This document shows, piece after piece, positions 25,419 to 33,358 of a stretch of DNA of 64,000 bases. Source of the stretch: Nocardia sp. NBC_01327 (GTDB taxonomy: Bacteria; Actinomycetota; Actinomycetes; Mycobacteriales; Mycobacteriaceae); contig NZ_CP108383.1 in assembly GCF_035958815.1 (NCBI RefSeq), positions 1,550,001 to 1,614,000 on the forward strand. The letters are read 5' to 3'. How positions within the stretch are numbered: position 1 is the first letter of the stretch; each line of letters starts with the position of its first letter. The notes under the pieces are model-generated. The model was given only the letters and a program-made list of their open reading frames with translations. It did not search any database and was not told the DNA's origin. The position numbers and the translations under genes were made by a program.

Positions 25419-25925
25419 TCACCAGTCAGGTGCTGCGATGCCCGATGGCTTATCGCGCTCCCATTCTTCGACATCCGTGAACTGCGGCGCGGATTCGGTA
25501 TCAGGAGCCTCGCGGTCGGGCGACCCGGGCGGTGCGGTCGATACGCTGGGCGGAGTCGGGATCATGGCCTGGATATCCGGCATAGCGGGGAAGAGCTCAG
25601 AGAGCGTCGGAACTTTGGATTGCTCCTGCTGCAACGCCGCCATGATCTGTTGCGACTTCTGCCGGACAAGGTCGGCTGCGGCCTGAGTCGCGCTGGTCAC
25701 CGCAGAGGCGATCTCAGAGTAGGTGAGATCGTCTATGTCGTCGGTGAATTCGGTCTTGATCACGACCCCGTCGGCGTTGACCGTAATGGTCACGCGCCGA
25801 CCACCAGCCGGTGCTGTTGCGGTCAGTCGGGAACGCTCCTGCTGAGCGCGTGCGACTGACGCGAATCCACTTTGGACCATGTCGACCAGCCCCGCCAGCC
25901 GCGACTTCTCCGCCTCGTTCGCCAT
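25419..25925 (-). CDS. YbaB/EbfC-like toxin accessory protein
   Basis: A 168-aa protein between the WXG100 gene and the giant toxin, 14 bases from each. It has an N-terminal helix, the YbaB core GRRVTITVNADGVVIKTEF, the helix YSEIASAVTSATQAAADLVR and the conserved linker VPTLSELFPAMPDIQAMIPTP, then an acidic tail. The same linker occurs in 7124-7642. YbaB-fold proteins are dimers; beside ESX toxins a chaperone role for the N-terminal WXG region is plausible but inferred. Confidence 0.65.
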   Translation of the reverse strand: MANEAEKSRLAGLVDMVQSGFASVARAQQERSRLTATAPAGGRRVTITVNADGVVIKTEFTDDIDDLTYSEIASAVTSATQAAADLVRQKSQQIMAALQQEQSKVPTLSELFPAMPDIQAMIPTPPSVSTAPPGSPDREAPDTESAPQFTDVEEWERDKPSGIAAPDW

Positions 25926-25939
25926 GTTTGCCGGGTCCG

Positions 25940-26257
25940 TCAGGCTTGGAAAGCGTCGGTATTGTCGGCTTCCGTGGTGTCGAAGGTTGCCGCACCGTCC
26001 CGCAAACCGCTTGAATACTGTCGCAGCCGTGTAGCTCTGGCGCTCAGTACCCCTTCAAGGGTAGGTGCACGCTTTGTGTAGCCGCTGTCGCCCTCGGCGA
26101 AAGGCTTGCCGAATTCGTCGTCTCCCCACGAGCCGGCGTAGCCCGCAGCAGCTGCTGAGAGCGTCGTCAGAATCGCGTCGATCTGAGTGGCAACACCATC
26201 CAGCCCGCTTGCGGTAGCACGCATTCCAGCTACCTCGACCTCGACTTTGCCTGCCAT
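25940..26257 (-). CDS. WXG100-family small partner protein of the giant toxin
   Basis: 105 aa from ATG 26257, chosen over upstream codons because a GGGGGG run precedes it and the fold starts here. It is a two-helix hairpin: VEVEVAGMRATASGLDGVATQI, the turn GSWGDDEFGKPF (a WXG-type motif), and a second helix ATRLRQYSSGLRDGAATFD. WXG100 proteins travel as dimers through ESX. As first gene of the toxin operon it is the expected partner or targeting factor of the 2601-aa toxin. Confidence 0.7.
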   Translation of the reverse strand: MAGKVEVEVAGMRATASGLDGVATQIDAILTTLSAAAAGYAGSWGDDEFGKPFAEGDSGYTKRAPTLEGVLSARATRLRQYSSGLRDGAATFDTTEADNTDAFQA

Positions 26258-26340
26258 GTCAAACCCCCCGGCGTGATGATCTATGCAAACTTCCAAGGAT
26301 CATATACGCAGTAGACGACCGCCACACAGACGAACCTGTC

Positions 26341-27660
26341 TCAATCAGCTTGTGTAGGGGGCGATGTCACGACACCAGCCAGCATCATCTGGTAGAAGGC
26401 GCTGTTGATGTCGAATATGTCACTGTCGATCGCCCGCGCCAGTAGCGGCCTTGTGACCGAGCCGATCTCTGCGGCGGCCACCAGATCGGTGACAGCGGTT
26501 CGATCTGTTACGCCGTCCACCTGCTCGACCGCATCGGCAGCAGTTTCGCTGGTCCACACTTTGGGCAGCCCAGCACTCAGCATGTCCGGCTCTGGTGATT
26601 CGCCGCGGTACCACGCAGTGCCGTCCCACCAATAGCAGAACGAGAGCAAGCCATTCGCCGAACGAGGATTGAGTACGGGATCGGCCACCCAGTCCGGTGC
26701 GCCGCGATAGAGCGACGGCATCGGTGCGCCGTCGTTGTATGCCTCGTCCAACTGCGGCGCATTCCACACTCCACCTGACAGCACGGCTCGACCTCCAGGC
26801 AGCCGATACAGGGTCGAACCGCTTCGTGAGCTTCCTTCGAACCAGCCGAGCGCAGCCGTAATTCGTGGTCCCCAAGATGAGTTCGCACCCACACAGGCGC
26901 CGGAAATCACGGACCACCGCGCCCACAGCAGGTGAAGAGGCGGCAATTCGGCCGAAACGGGAAGCGCCGCTATCCCGCTGGCGCGGTCGGCCGCCGCCTG
27001 GGTGAACGCAGCACCTGGTGTACGGACGTGGCGGCCTTCATGGCCGATGTATGCCGCGAGCCAGACCGGTAGACGCTTACGCGGATAGGTGGCCAGATCG
27101 GCCTGATAGGCCAGCGCGGGGAACAGGTGTCCATCAGGGAAAGGCTCTGCACCGTAGTCGTATTCGACCTCCATGTCACCGGCGTTCGTCAGCACTACCA
27201 GAAACCGCCACCAAGGCCCGTCGCCTTGCGACGCCGATCGGTGTCGATGTTCCCGCAACAGCTCGATCACCCTCGCTGACGGCCGAACGCGCGCGACCCG
27301 ATCTTCGTCGGAGACAACCAGCTCCGCTGTCTCATCGGAGACTGTCAATGCGAAGGCGGCATCGAGGCGATGCCAGCCGTGTGTCAGCAGGCCTCTGAGC
27401 TCGACGGCGATCAGATCGTCCAAATCTATCGGTATCGGGACAGCCTCGGATTCCGGCACTGGAGCAGGCTCTGCTAGCGCGAACCCCACGTCTGGAGACA
27501 TATGGAGTGCTGCGCTGGACTTGGAATCAGCGGGATCGATGCCAACTTGCAGTCGGTGGCTGGACTCGTCGTGCACCGGTCGACCGTACTGCGCGACAGC
27601 GCCCACCGGATAGGTTGGTGTAGGGCGTACCAGTGGCGACGGGTGCCGCTGGTACGGCAA
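26341..27660 (-). CDS. Hypothetical protein with YezG/DUF600-like N-terminal domain
   Basis: A 439-aa frame from TTG 27660; the start is uncertain because the first ~55 residues are Pro-rich and ATG 27501 is in frame. Blocks: VELRGLLTHGWHRLDAAFALTV, GPWWRFLVVLTNAGDMEVEYDYGAEPFPD, YQADLATYPRKRLPVWLAAYI. This follows the pattern of YezG/DUF600-type immunity proteins (W-x-L strand, G-x-x-x-V-x-Y-x-Y strand, W near the end). The C-terminal half is a second unrecognised domain with WARWSVISGACVGAN and CYWWDGTAWYRG. It is transcribed divergently from substrate 3 and tail to head with the toxin operon. Confidence 0.5.
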   Translation of the reverse strand: MPYQRHPSPLVRPTPTYPVGAVAQYGRPVHDESSHRLQVGIDPADSKSSAALHMSPDVGFALAEPAPVPESEAVPIPIDLDDLIAVELRGLLTHGWHRLDAAFALTVSDETAELVVSDEDRVARVRPSARVIELLREHRHRSASQGDGPWWRFLVVLTNAGDMEVEYDYGAEPFPDGHLFPALAYQADLATYPRKRLPVWLAAYIGHEGRHVRTPGAAFTQAAADRASGIAALPVSAELPPLHLLWARWSVISGACVGANSSWGPRITAALGWFEGSSRSGSTLYRLPGGRAVLSGGVWNAPQLDEAYNDGAPMPSLYRGAPDWVADPVLNPRSANGLLSFCYWWDGTAWYRGESPEPDMLSAGLPKVWTSETAADAVEQVDGVTDRTAVTDLVAAAEIGSVTRPLLARAIDSDIFDINSAFYQMMLAGVVTSPPTQAD

Positions 27661-27735
27661 GATGGGGCGCGACTGCAGCCTGATGGTCCAGGTTTGTTCC
27701 GGTGTGCAAGAGTCGTGAGTGGGGAGGTCGCGAAA

Positions 27736-29601
27736 GTGGGCGGCGACAATACACCTTCAACAGTTTCGTTCGATCCGGCGGTGGCTAATAGTGCGCTGGC
27801 TGCGTGTGGAGACTTGATCGGTCAGATATTGAAGATCAAGGAAACCTTGAATTCCACCAACGATATTTCGGACTTCGCGGGTCCTATTGGCGTGTTCGAC
27901 TCGGGGCACCTCTGGGCTGAAGGTTATCGGAAGCTCGGCGCGGAGATGACCGATATCCTTGAAACTCAACACCAGATAGTGGCAGGTCTGGCCAACGCTT
28001 TCAAGACTTCGGTGAAGCTGTTCAAGTATGCCGAAGATACTTCTGTTGATGATTTCTTGAATGCTGCGGTCAACGACAAGCCCAGCGATAAGCTTCTGGT
28101 GGATAAGCCGACTTCGGATGCAATACTGAAGAATGTTCCTAAGGTGGATCCGGTAGAGAAATGGCAGAAGAGCGGTGGTAAAAGCCCGTCCAACCGTAAG
28201 GTTCATGCCTACGATTACGACACCGATTTCAAGCCACCGGCCTCGTCGGATCCCAGTAGGGTTGCAATATGGCCTGAGAATCCATTCTCGAAGAGTTGGA
28301 ACGATCTTTATCAGCTTGGGCAGAGCATAGTCCCTTCCAGGGTCCCTGCTATTGCTGCAGACTGGGGACTGATGAAGGATGATTTGAACAAGGCTGTCGA
28401 TAACTTCGAAGCAGTAGTAAATGAACACAAGTTCAGGGACGTCTGGAGTAGTTGGTCGGCAACGCAGGCACTTGCCGCTGTCGATAAATTCAAGACCGAT
28501 GCGCGGGCCCTGACGGCGAAGTTGGGAGACGTCGAGACGGGTCTTTACAAGGCTGCTGGTCAACTGAATTCAACCCGGGAACGCATGCCCACGACTCCAG
28601 ATCAGCCGAAGATTGCATCCAATAATCACGGCCGATATATGGCGACCGATAAAAATAGAACCTTTTCCGAGGCCACCTCTGATGCGGTAGCGCTGGACCT
28701 GATAAGTGATTATCAGTTTGCGTGCGAATCATATTACATTGCCGGTATTGAAGGTTATAACGGGACGCTTGTGGCATTGCCGAAGCCGGAAATGCCGAAT
28801 TTTCCCACTGTGCCCGTGATCGAAACTAAAGTGGATACTAAGGTTGACACCAAGGTGGATCCGAAAACCACAACTACCGGAGGCTCTCCGAGCGCTGAAG
28901 ATAGTTCCGCAAAGACTACTTCCCTCCCGGTGAATGACAATCCAGATAAAGACAAAATAACGGACGATTCTAATAAACAGGTTCAGAATCAGGATCCAGC
29001 GAAGACGACCACGACCTCTGATCAAACCCTCTCGACCGTAGCCTCAACGATTTCCTCGGCGGTGCAGTCTCTCGCGCAGCAAGGAACGTCGTTGGCCGAG
29101 TCGTTGGCGTCGACGGCTTCAACATTGATCCAAGATTTGCAGAAGGCCACCACTACGACACAGACGACGCAGACAGCGCAGGACACGGCGCAGCAACTCG
29201 AGCAGCAGCTCGCCGCGTTGACGAATTTGCAAACCAATCCGATCGATGCAGGTTCGCCAGGCGGTGGTTCGCCCGCGTCGCCGGGCGGAGGTAGCCCGGT
29301 TGCAACTGTCACCAGTGACAAGAACCCGCAAAGTCGTCTCTTCCCGCGGGCCGGTCTCGCTACGGCCGGAAGTAGCGAGGAGGTGTCAACCGCACGGGCC
29401 GGATTGGCGGCGACCGGAACGAGCACCACATCGGGTACCGGTACCACCGGTTCTTCCGGTTCTCCGATGGGGTCGGCAGGGCAGGGCGCGAGTCAGGGTG
29501 CGGGTAAGGAACATAAGCGCGCTGAATACTTGAGGGCCGGTGCGCACCTTGACGAGCTGTTCGAGGCGCCTGCCGCAGTTGTCCCGGTCGCCGAGAAATG
29601 A
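27736..29601 (+). CDS. Large ESX substrate (module 3), AT-richer N-terminal half
   Basis: 621 aa from GTG 27736, chosen for the GGGGAGG 9 bases upstream; the frame extends further back but overlaps the divergent gene. The N-terminal half is helical with VWSSWSATQALAAVDKF (a W-S-x version of the WXG turn) and CESYYIAGIEGY, matching the paralogues. It is followed by a Lys/Thr/Asp-rich region, a Gln/Thr coiled stretch and a Gly/Ser tail with SRLFPRAG and GKEHKRAEYL, ending VVPVAEK. Codons at 27.8-29 kb are clearly AT-richer than the neighbours, suggesting transfer or relaxed selection. Its stop overlaps espG by ATGA. Confidence 0.7.
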   Translation: MGGDNTPSTVSFDPAVANSALAACGDLIGQILKIKETLNSTNDISDFAGPIGVFDSGHLWAEGYRKLGAEMTDILETQHQIVAGLANAFKTSVKLFKYAEDTSVDDFLNAAVNDKPSDKLLVDKPTSDAILKNVPKVDPVEKWQKSGGKSPSNRKVHAYDYDTDFKPPASSDPSRVAIWPENPFSKSWNDLYQLGQSIVPSRVPAIAADWGLMKDDLNKAVDNFEAVVNEHKFRDVWSSWSATQALAAVDKFKTDARALTAKLGDVETGLYKAAGQLNSTRERMPTTPDQPKIASNNHGRYMATDKNRTFSEATSDAVALDLISDYQFACESYYIAGIEGYNGTLVALPKPEMPNFPTVPVIETKVDTKVDTKVDPKTTTTGGSPSAEDSSAKTTSLPVNDNPDKDKITDDSNKQVQNQDPAKTTTTSDQTLSTVASTISSAVQSLAQQGTSLAESLASTASTLIQDLQKATTTTQTTQTAQDTAQQLEQQLAALTNLQTNPIDAGSPGGGSPASPGGGSPVATVTSDKNPQSRLFPRAGLATAGSSEEVSTARAGLAATGTSTTSGTGTTGSSGSPMGSAGQGASQGAGKEHKRAEYLRAGAHLDELFEAPAAVVPVAEK

Positions 29602-30401
29602 GCGCTTCCTTGCATTTCGAAGATCTCGAGTTTGTCGTGCTGTGGGAGCAGATCACTGGTGACCGTATGCCGCCGCCGTTCATTTTCACCAGTCGTACGC
29701 CTATGTACTACGACTTCCTACGTGAGAAGCGCAGTGCGGCCGAGCGTGTGGAAGCTAGGTGGGATGGTGCCCTCGGCAATCTGGCGGAGGTGATGGCTGA
29801 GCCGGATATCCGCATTGTCGTCAACGGCTTCGACGGTCGTGACCTGAAGCATGCTGACGGTCGAGTCCGCATGATGGCGCTCCGTCGAGCTGGTCGCGGC
29901 TATCTACTGAAGCAGCTTCCGGGCGAAACCTATGTGCACAGCGGGGGATTCACGGCGGTGGAATGCGATCCACTGTCACTGGCGGAAGCCGTGGTCGACG
30001 CGTTGCCTGAAGTCGGAGCTGGACGGCAGGCGGATGTGAAACTGGATGGGACCCAAGGCAGTGACTATGCCGACGACGATATTGGGCGAACAATCATCGA
30101 CGACGTTTTCGAGGACGCAGCAGTCCAGCGCACAAAGAGGTTTCTCAACTCCTCCGTAGTCTGTGCGGGCACTATCGAAGTCATCCAGGGGCACTCCAAG
30201 TTTGGGCCCCGCGGAATCACCGAACATCTGCTCGAGTGGAGAGATCTCGAGGACGATGGTCGGTACGTCATCGGGGGAGAGCCGCCGTTCATAGCGGCTG
30301 CAGTTGATTCGTCGCGTTTGACCAATGCAATCAACGTTCGGGTGGCTGCGGTCGTCAGGGCGATCCGGGACGAGCGTGGGATACTCAGCGGTTCCGAGTA
30401 G
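29598..30401 (+). CDS. espG: EspG-family ESX secretion chaperone (module 3)
   Basis: A 267-aa protein, translationally coupled to substrate 3 (ATGA 29598-29601). Family blocks: LHFEDLEFVVLWEQITGDRMP at the start, EPDIRIVVNGFDGRD, RMMALRRAGRGYLLKQLPG, GGFTAVECDPLSLAEAVVDALP and HSKFGPRGITEHLLEWRDLEDDGRYV. It should act as cytosolic chaperone for the ESX substrate encoded just upstream. Confidence 0.85.
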   Translation: MSASLHFEDLEFVVLWEQITGDRMPPPFIFTSRTPMYYDFLREKRSAAERVEARWDGALGNLAEVMAEPDIRIVVNGFDGRDLKHADGRVRMMALRRAGRGYLLKQLPGETYVHSGGFTAVECDPLSLAEAVVDALPEVGAGRQADVKLDGTQGSDYADDDIGRTIIDDVFEDAAVQRTKRFLNSSVVCAGTIEVIQGHSKFGPRGITEHLLEWRDLEDDGRYVIGGEPPFIAAAVDSSRLTNAINVRVAAVVRAIRDERGILSGSE

Positions 30402-30494
30402 GTCCATGTCTGCGCGACGGCCGTCGAATACAGCTGGTGCCCTGGAGCATCGTATGGTATCTCTACGCATAGCTAACTGGGAGGGGAGCTTTCA

Positions 30495-30860
30495 ATGACC
30501 GACGCGGGGGCGGCAGGGTCGGACGCTGCTGAGCAAGGGTGGGCTTCGGTTGGGGCGGCTACGCCTTCCGGGTCGATTCGGGTGAAGACCACCGAGCAAG
30601 GTCTGCCGCTGGCTGTGAAGGTTGATCCGGCTGAGCTGCATCGGGATCCATCGCAGTTGGCTGGGGAATTGCTGCGGCTGTGTCAGCGGGCTGCTGCTCG
30701 GGCGGGACTGGCGCGGCGGAAGCAGATGGAAGCGGCTGGCATGAGTGCGGCCGCTCTGGCGGCCACCGGTTTGCCCACTGAAGCTGAAGTCGCTCGGCAA
30801 GAGATTGTCGAGGAGCAGGACTACGATACGGAGCCGCAGAGCTGGCTTCGGACTGTGTGA
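30495..30860 (+). CDS. EspH/YbaB-like small ESX accessory protein (module 3)
   Basis: A 121-aa protein, ATG 30495 with GAGGGGAG upstream. Paralogue of 2947-3291: the strand pair SGSIRVKTTEQGLPLAVKVD, helix DPSQLAGELLRLCQRAAARAG, the MSAAALAATGLPTEAEVARQE block and the acidic tail VEEQDYDTEPQSWLRTV all align. The N-terminus is a short, disordered Ala/Gly stretch. It is followed immediately by a second YbaB-type gene, giving this module a pair where module 1 has one. Confidence 0.6.
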   Translation: MTDAGAAGSDAAEQGWASVGAATPSGSIRVKTTEQGLPLAVKVDPAELHRDPSQLAGELLRLCQRAAARAGLARRKQMEAAGMSAAALAATGLPTEAEVARQEIVEEQDYDTEPQSWLRTV

Positions 30861-30871
30861 GGAGGGGACAC

Positions 30872-31171
30872 GTGGTCGGGTCTATGGATGAGCTCGAGGA
30901 ACGGGTCAAGCGGCAGCTGTACAGGTTTCAGGATCTTGCGGAGCAGATGGCGGCGGTTCGGGGGCGGGAGACGTCCGAGGACGGCGCTGTGATGGCCGAG
31001 GTGGACGGGAACGGGGCGCTGCAGGATCTGCAGTTCAGCCATGCTGTTTCGCGGATGTCTCCGGAGGAATTCGAACGGGTCGTGGTGGCGACGGCGGCCG
31101 CGGCTGCGCGCGAGGCGTTCACGCGGCGGGCCGAAGTGGTCGATCGGTTCAATGAGGAGATGTCCGGTTAA
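30872..31171 (+). CDS. YbaB/EbfC-family protein in the ESX operon
   Basis: 99 aa from GTG 30872, chosen for the GAGGAGGGG 4 bases upstream; the frame is open 15 bases further. A clear YbaB/EbfC layout: the helix MDELEERVKRQLYRFQDLAEQ, the strand turn AVMAEVDGNGALQDLQFSHAV, and the helix SPEEFERVVVATAAAAAREAF. YbaB proteins bind DNA in some bacteria, but copies inside ESX operons more likely act as substrate or EspG co-factors. It partners 30495-30860 in position. Confidence 0.7.
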   Translation: MVGSMDELEERVKRQLYRFQDLAEQMAAVRGRETSEDGAVMAEVDGNGALQDLQFSHAVSRMSPEEFERVVVATAAAAAREAFTRRAEVVDRFNEEMSG

Positions 31172-31281
31172 GCCGGTCTGTTAACGCAATCTTGAACCAG
31201 AGTTTGCGTCATGTGCTCTGGCACAACCAATTTCGTGCTTGTAATATCTGTCAAGATCGATGCACCTGGGAGGGACCAGCG

Positions 31282-31593
31282 ATGGCTGATTACGTGAAGG
31301 CGGACTTCGGACCCATCTTGGAGTACGGCACCACGCATGCGGGGATTGCGGCGCAGGTCGCAGGGGCAGCCGCGGCGGACTCGGCCGGTGCCATGGCTTC
31401 GGCAATCCCGATGTTCGGGCTGATCGCGCAGGATTTCCTGCTCGCATTCGCCGGCGCACAGGGTTCCTATCTGTCATCGGCAGCGGAAATCGCTGCGGTG
31501 CACGGGGAAACCGCGGTCAGCGCGCTCTCGGCGGTCGGCGCGTACTCCACCACCGAACTGGCCTCAGCGACAAGCTTCCTCAGCGCCCTGTGA
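31282..31593 (+). CDS. EspC/PE-like small ESX-secreted protein (module 3)
   Basis: 103 aa from ATG 31282, with GGGAGGGA upstream; longer versions lack a ribosome site. A helix-turn-helix protein with the core FGLIAQDFLLAFAGAQG shared with 3459-3776. Its TGA stop overlaps the GTG of the PPE-like gene (GTGA, 31590-31593), indicating coupling and a likely heterodimer. Confidence 0.7.
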   Translation: MADYVKADFGPILEYGTTHAGIAAQVAGAAAADSAGAMASAIPMFGLIAQDFLLAFAGAQGSYLSSAAEIAAVHGETAVSALSAVGAYSTTELASATSFLSAL

Positions 31594-32978
31594 CTGAATC
31601 TGTCGGCTCGGTCACCGCGACACCGAACCCCACCGTTCTGGACGTACTGCGTACCAGTCCGGTTGGGGCGCTGGTGGATACGCCGGTATCGGATGTGATC
31701 AGCGGGCTGGGACTGCCGCAATTGCCGCAGCTTCCCGCGATCAGCCTGCCGGATCTGTCCGGGCTGCAGATGCCGACGCTGCCGACGATCGATCTGTCGA
31801 CGCTCATCCAGCCGGTGATCAGTCTGCTGTCCGCATTCGGTACCGGCGCGGCGAGCATGGGCACCGAGCTCATTTCGATCTTCTCCTCGGTCGCGAAGGC
31901 GCTCACCTCGGCGGTGGACTCCAGTCAGCAAGCGACGAGCGCGGTTTCGAGCAGCTGGCAGGGTGATGCGGCGAAGTCCGCTGAGAACAAGAGCCACCAG
32001 GTCGAGTCCGACGCTCCGAAGGTTGTCGCACAGGGCGATCAGCTGAAGGCGATCCTGCTCGAGGCCGAACGAGTGGTCGCGGAGGGCTATGCCGAAATCA
32101 GCGGGGTCATTTCGGGATTCATCAGCTCGGTGATCGCCGGCGGTGTCTTTCTGTTCTCCCCGCCGGGCATCCCGTTCCTGATCACTCTGGCAACGAATGC
32201 GATCACCGACGCCGGTGTCATCGCCGCCCGAACCCGGGGCGAGCTGACGGTGAACACCGCCCAGGTTGTCTCGGCCGGAATGAAGATCCCGATCACCGGC
32301 GCGCCCAATGTCGGGGATCTCGCCAATCTGGCGAACCAGGTCACCCAGGCGGTACAGCCGTTCCTGAGCGTCGGTTCGACGGCCGTCGAGAAGGTCGCCG
32401 AAAAGGGCGGCGAGGTGGTGTCTTCCAGCTCGTCGGCGCTCAGCAGCGTCGGTACGGCCGGTCAGCAGCTCGTCAGCGCCCTGACCACATCGAACACCAA
32501 TACCGATACATCCACGACAGCCAACAAGACCACCACCACAACCAACACCGATAAGACGACCGACGGAAAACCGCTCGACACCACCACCGTGAAGACGGAT
32601 GATTCGACCGGCGGGGGCGGCGGGGGGATTCCGAACGGCATGCCGATGGGGGCGGGGCTGGGATCGAATCCGCTGAATCCCTCTTCTGGAGCAAAGCTTC
32701 CGACGGCCGAGGGGCTCGGTTCCGGTTCGCCGATCTCGCGTGCAGGAGCACAAACCGAACCTGTTCAGTCCCGCTCCACCACGAGCATGCCTGGCATGTC
32801 CTCGGGCGCGGGTCTGGCGAACAAAAACGGAGACGAAGAATCGAGCGGTGAGCGTACCGCTCTGGTCACCGGCGCACACGGCGACGAAGTGGTCGGCGTT
32901 ATCGAAGGCGTTTCCATCCCGGTGGTCGGCGCGGTCGAGGCCGTCGACGAGCCACCGGACAAAGCGCTCACGCTCTGA
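31590..32978 (+). CDS. PPE-like ESX partner protein with Thr-rich linker (module 3)
   Basis: A 462-aa protein; GTG 31590. It has an LPQLPQLPAISLPDLSGLQ-type Pro/Leu N-terminus, helices with SSSWQGDAAKSAENKS (WxG turn), a hydrophobic segment SGVISGFISSVIAGGVFLFS, then Thr/Asp-rich and Gly-rich linkers and an acidic end GAHGDEVVGVIEGVSIPVVGA. The same order and the same C-terminal motif occur in 3773-5014. It is a probable ESX-exported partner of the small protein encoded just upstream. Confidence 0.65.
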   Translation: MTESVGSVTATPNPTVLDVLRTSPVGALVDTPVSDVISGLGLPQLPQLPAISLPDLSGLQMPTLPTIDLSTLIQPVISLLSAFGTGAASMGTELISIFSSVAKALTSAVDSSQQATSAVSSSWQGDAAKSAENKSHQVESDAPKVVAQGDQLKAILLEAERVVAEGYAEISGVISGFISSVIAGGVFLFSPPGIPFLITLATNAITDAGVIAARTRGELTVNTAQVVSAGMKIPITGAPNVGDLANLANQVTQAVQPFLSVGSTAVEKVAEKGGEVVSSSSSALSSVGTAGQQLVSALTTSNTNTDTSTTANKTTTTTNTDKTTDGKPLDTTTVKTDDSTGGGGGGIPNGMPMGAGLGSNPLNPSSGAKLPTAEGLGSGSPISRAGAQTEPVQSRSTTSMPGMSSGAGLANKNGDEESSGERTALVTGAHGDEVVGVIEGVSIPVVGAVEAVDEPPDKALTL

Positions 32979-33020
32979 CGGTGAATATGCAGTGAATGCA
33001 GGGGATAGAGGAGGATTGGC

Positions 33021-33344
33021 ATGAGCACCAATGAATTCGAGGGCGTGCGTTTCGACGCCACGACCGCATTGCAGGCCGCCACCCAGCTCGATGCGCTGGC
33101 CGACCGGATCTCCGGTGGGATGACGGTCGAGCAGGCGAAGCTCGATATCGCACCCGCGGGTGCGGACGAGGTCTCCGTGCGGGCGGCGCAGACGCTGAAC
33201 TCGGTCGCCGCCTCATTCCAGACGTCCGGTGGCGCCGGCGTGGACGAGGTCCGCAAGCTGGCCTCCGCGCTGCGCGCGCAGGCCGGTCAATTCGGGCAGG
33301 TCGAGGAGCAGAGCGCCCTCGGCTTCGCATCACCGACGGTCTGA
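33021..33344 (+). CDS. PE-family protein
   Basis: A 107-aa protein, ATG 33021 with GAGGAGG upstream. The helix-turn-helix PE pattern is clear: first helix DATTALQAATQLDALADRIS, the PE-specific turn APAGADEVSVRAAQTLN, and a second helix EVRKLASALRAQAGQF. It lacks a literal Pro-Glu start, as is usual outside Mycobacterium. It forms a pair with the PPE protein 14 bases downstream and should be exported with it through ESX. Confidence 0.75.
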   Translation: MSTNEFEGVRFDATTALQAATQLDALADRISGGMTVEQAKLDIAPAGADEVSVRAAQTLNSVAASFQTSGGAGVDEVRKLASALRAQAGQFGQVEEQSALGFASPTV

Positions 33345-33358
33345 CCGGACCGTATTCG

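Noticed and set aside
31467..32879. 470-codon minus-strand frame opposite the PPE-like gene
   Set aside because: Arg/Gly/Asp-rich mirror frame. The plus strand has the coupled EspC/PE-like and PPE-like pair with a paralogue at 3.5-5.0 kb.
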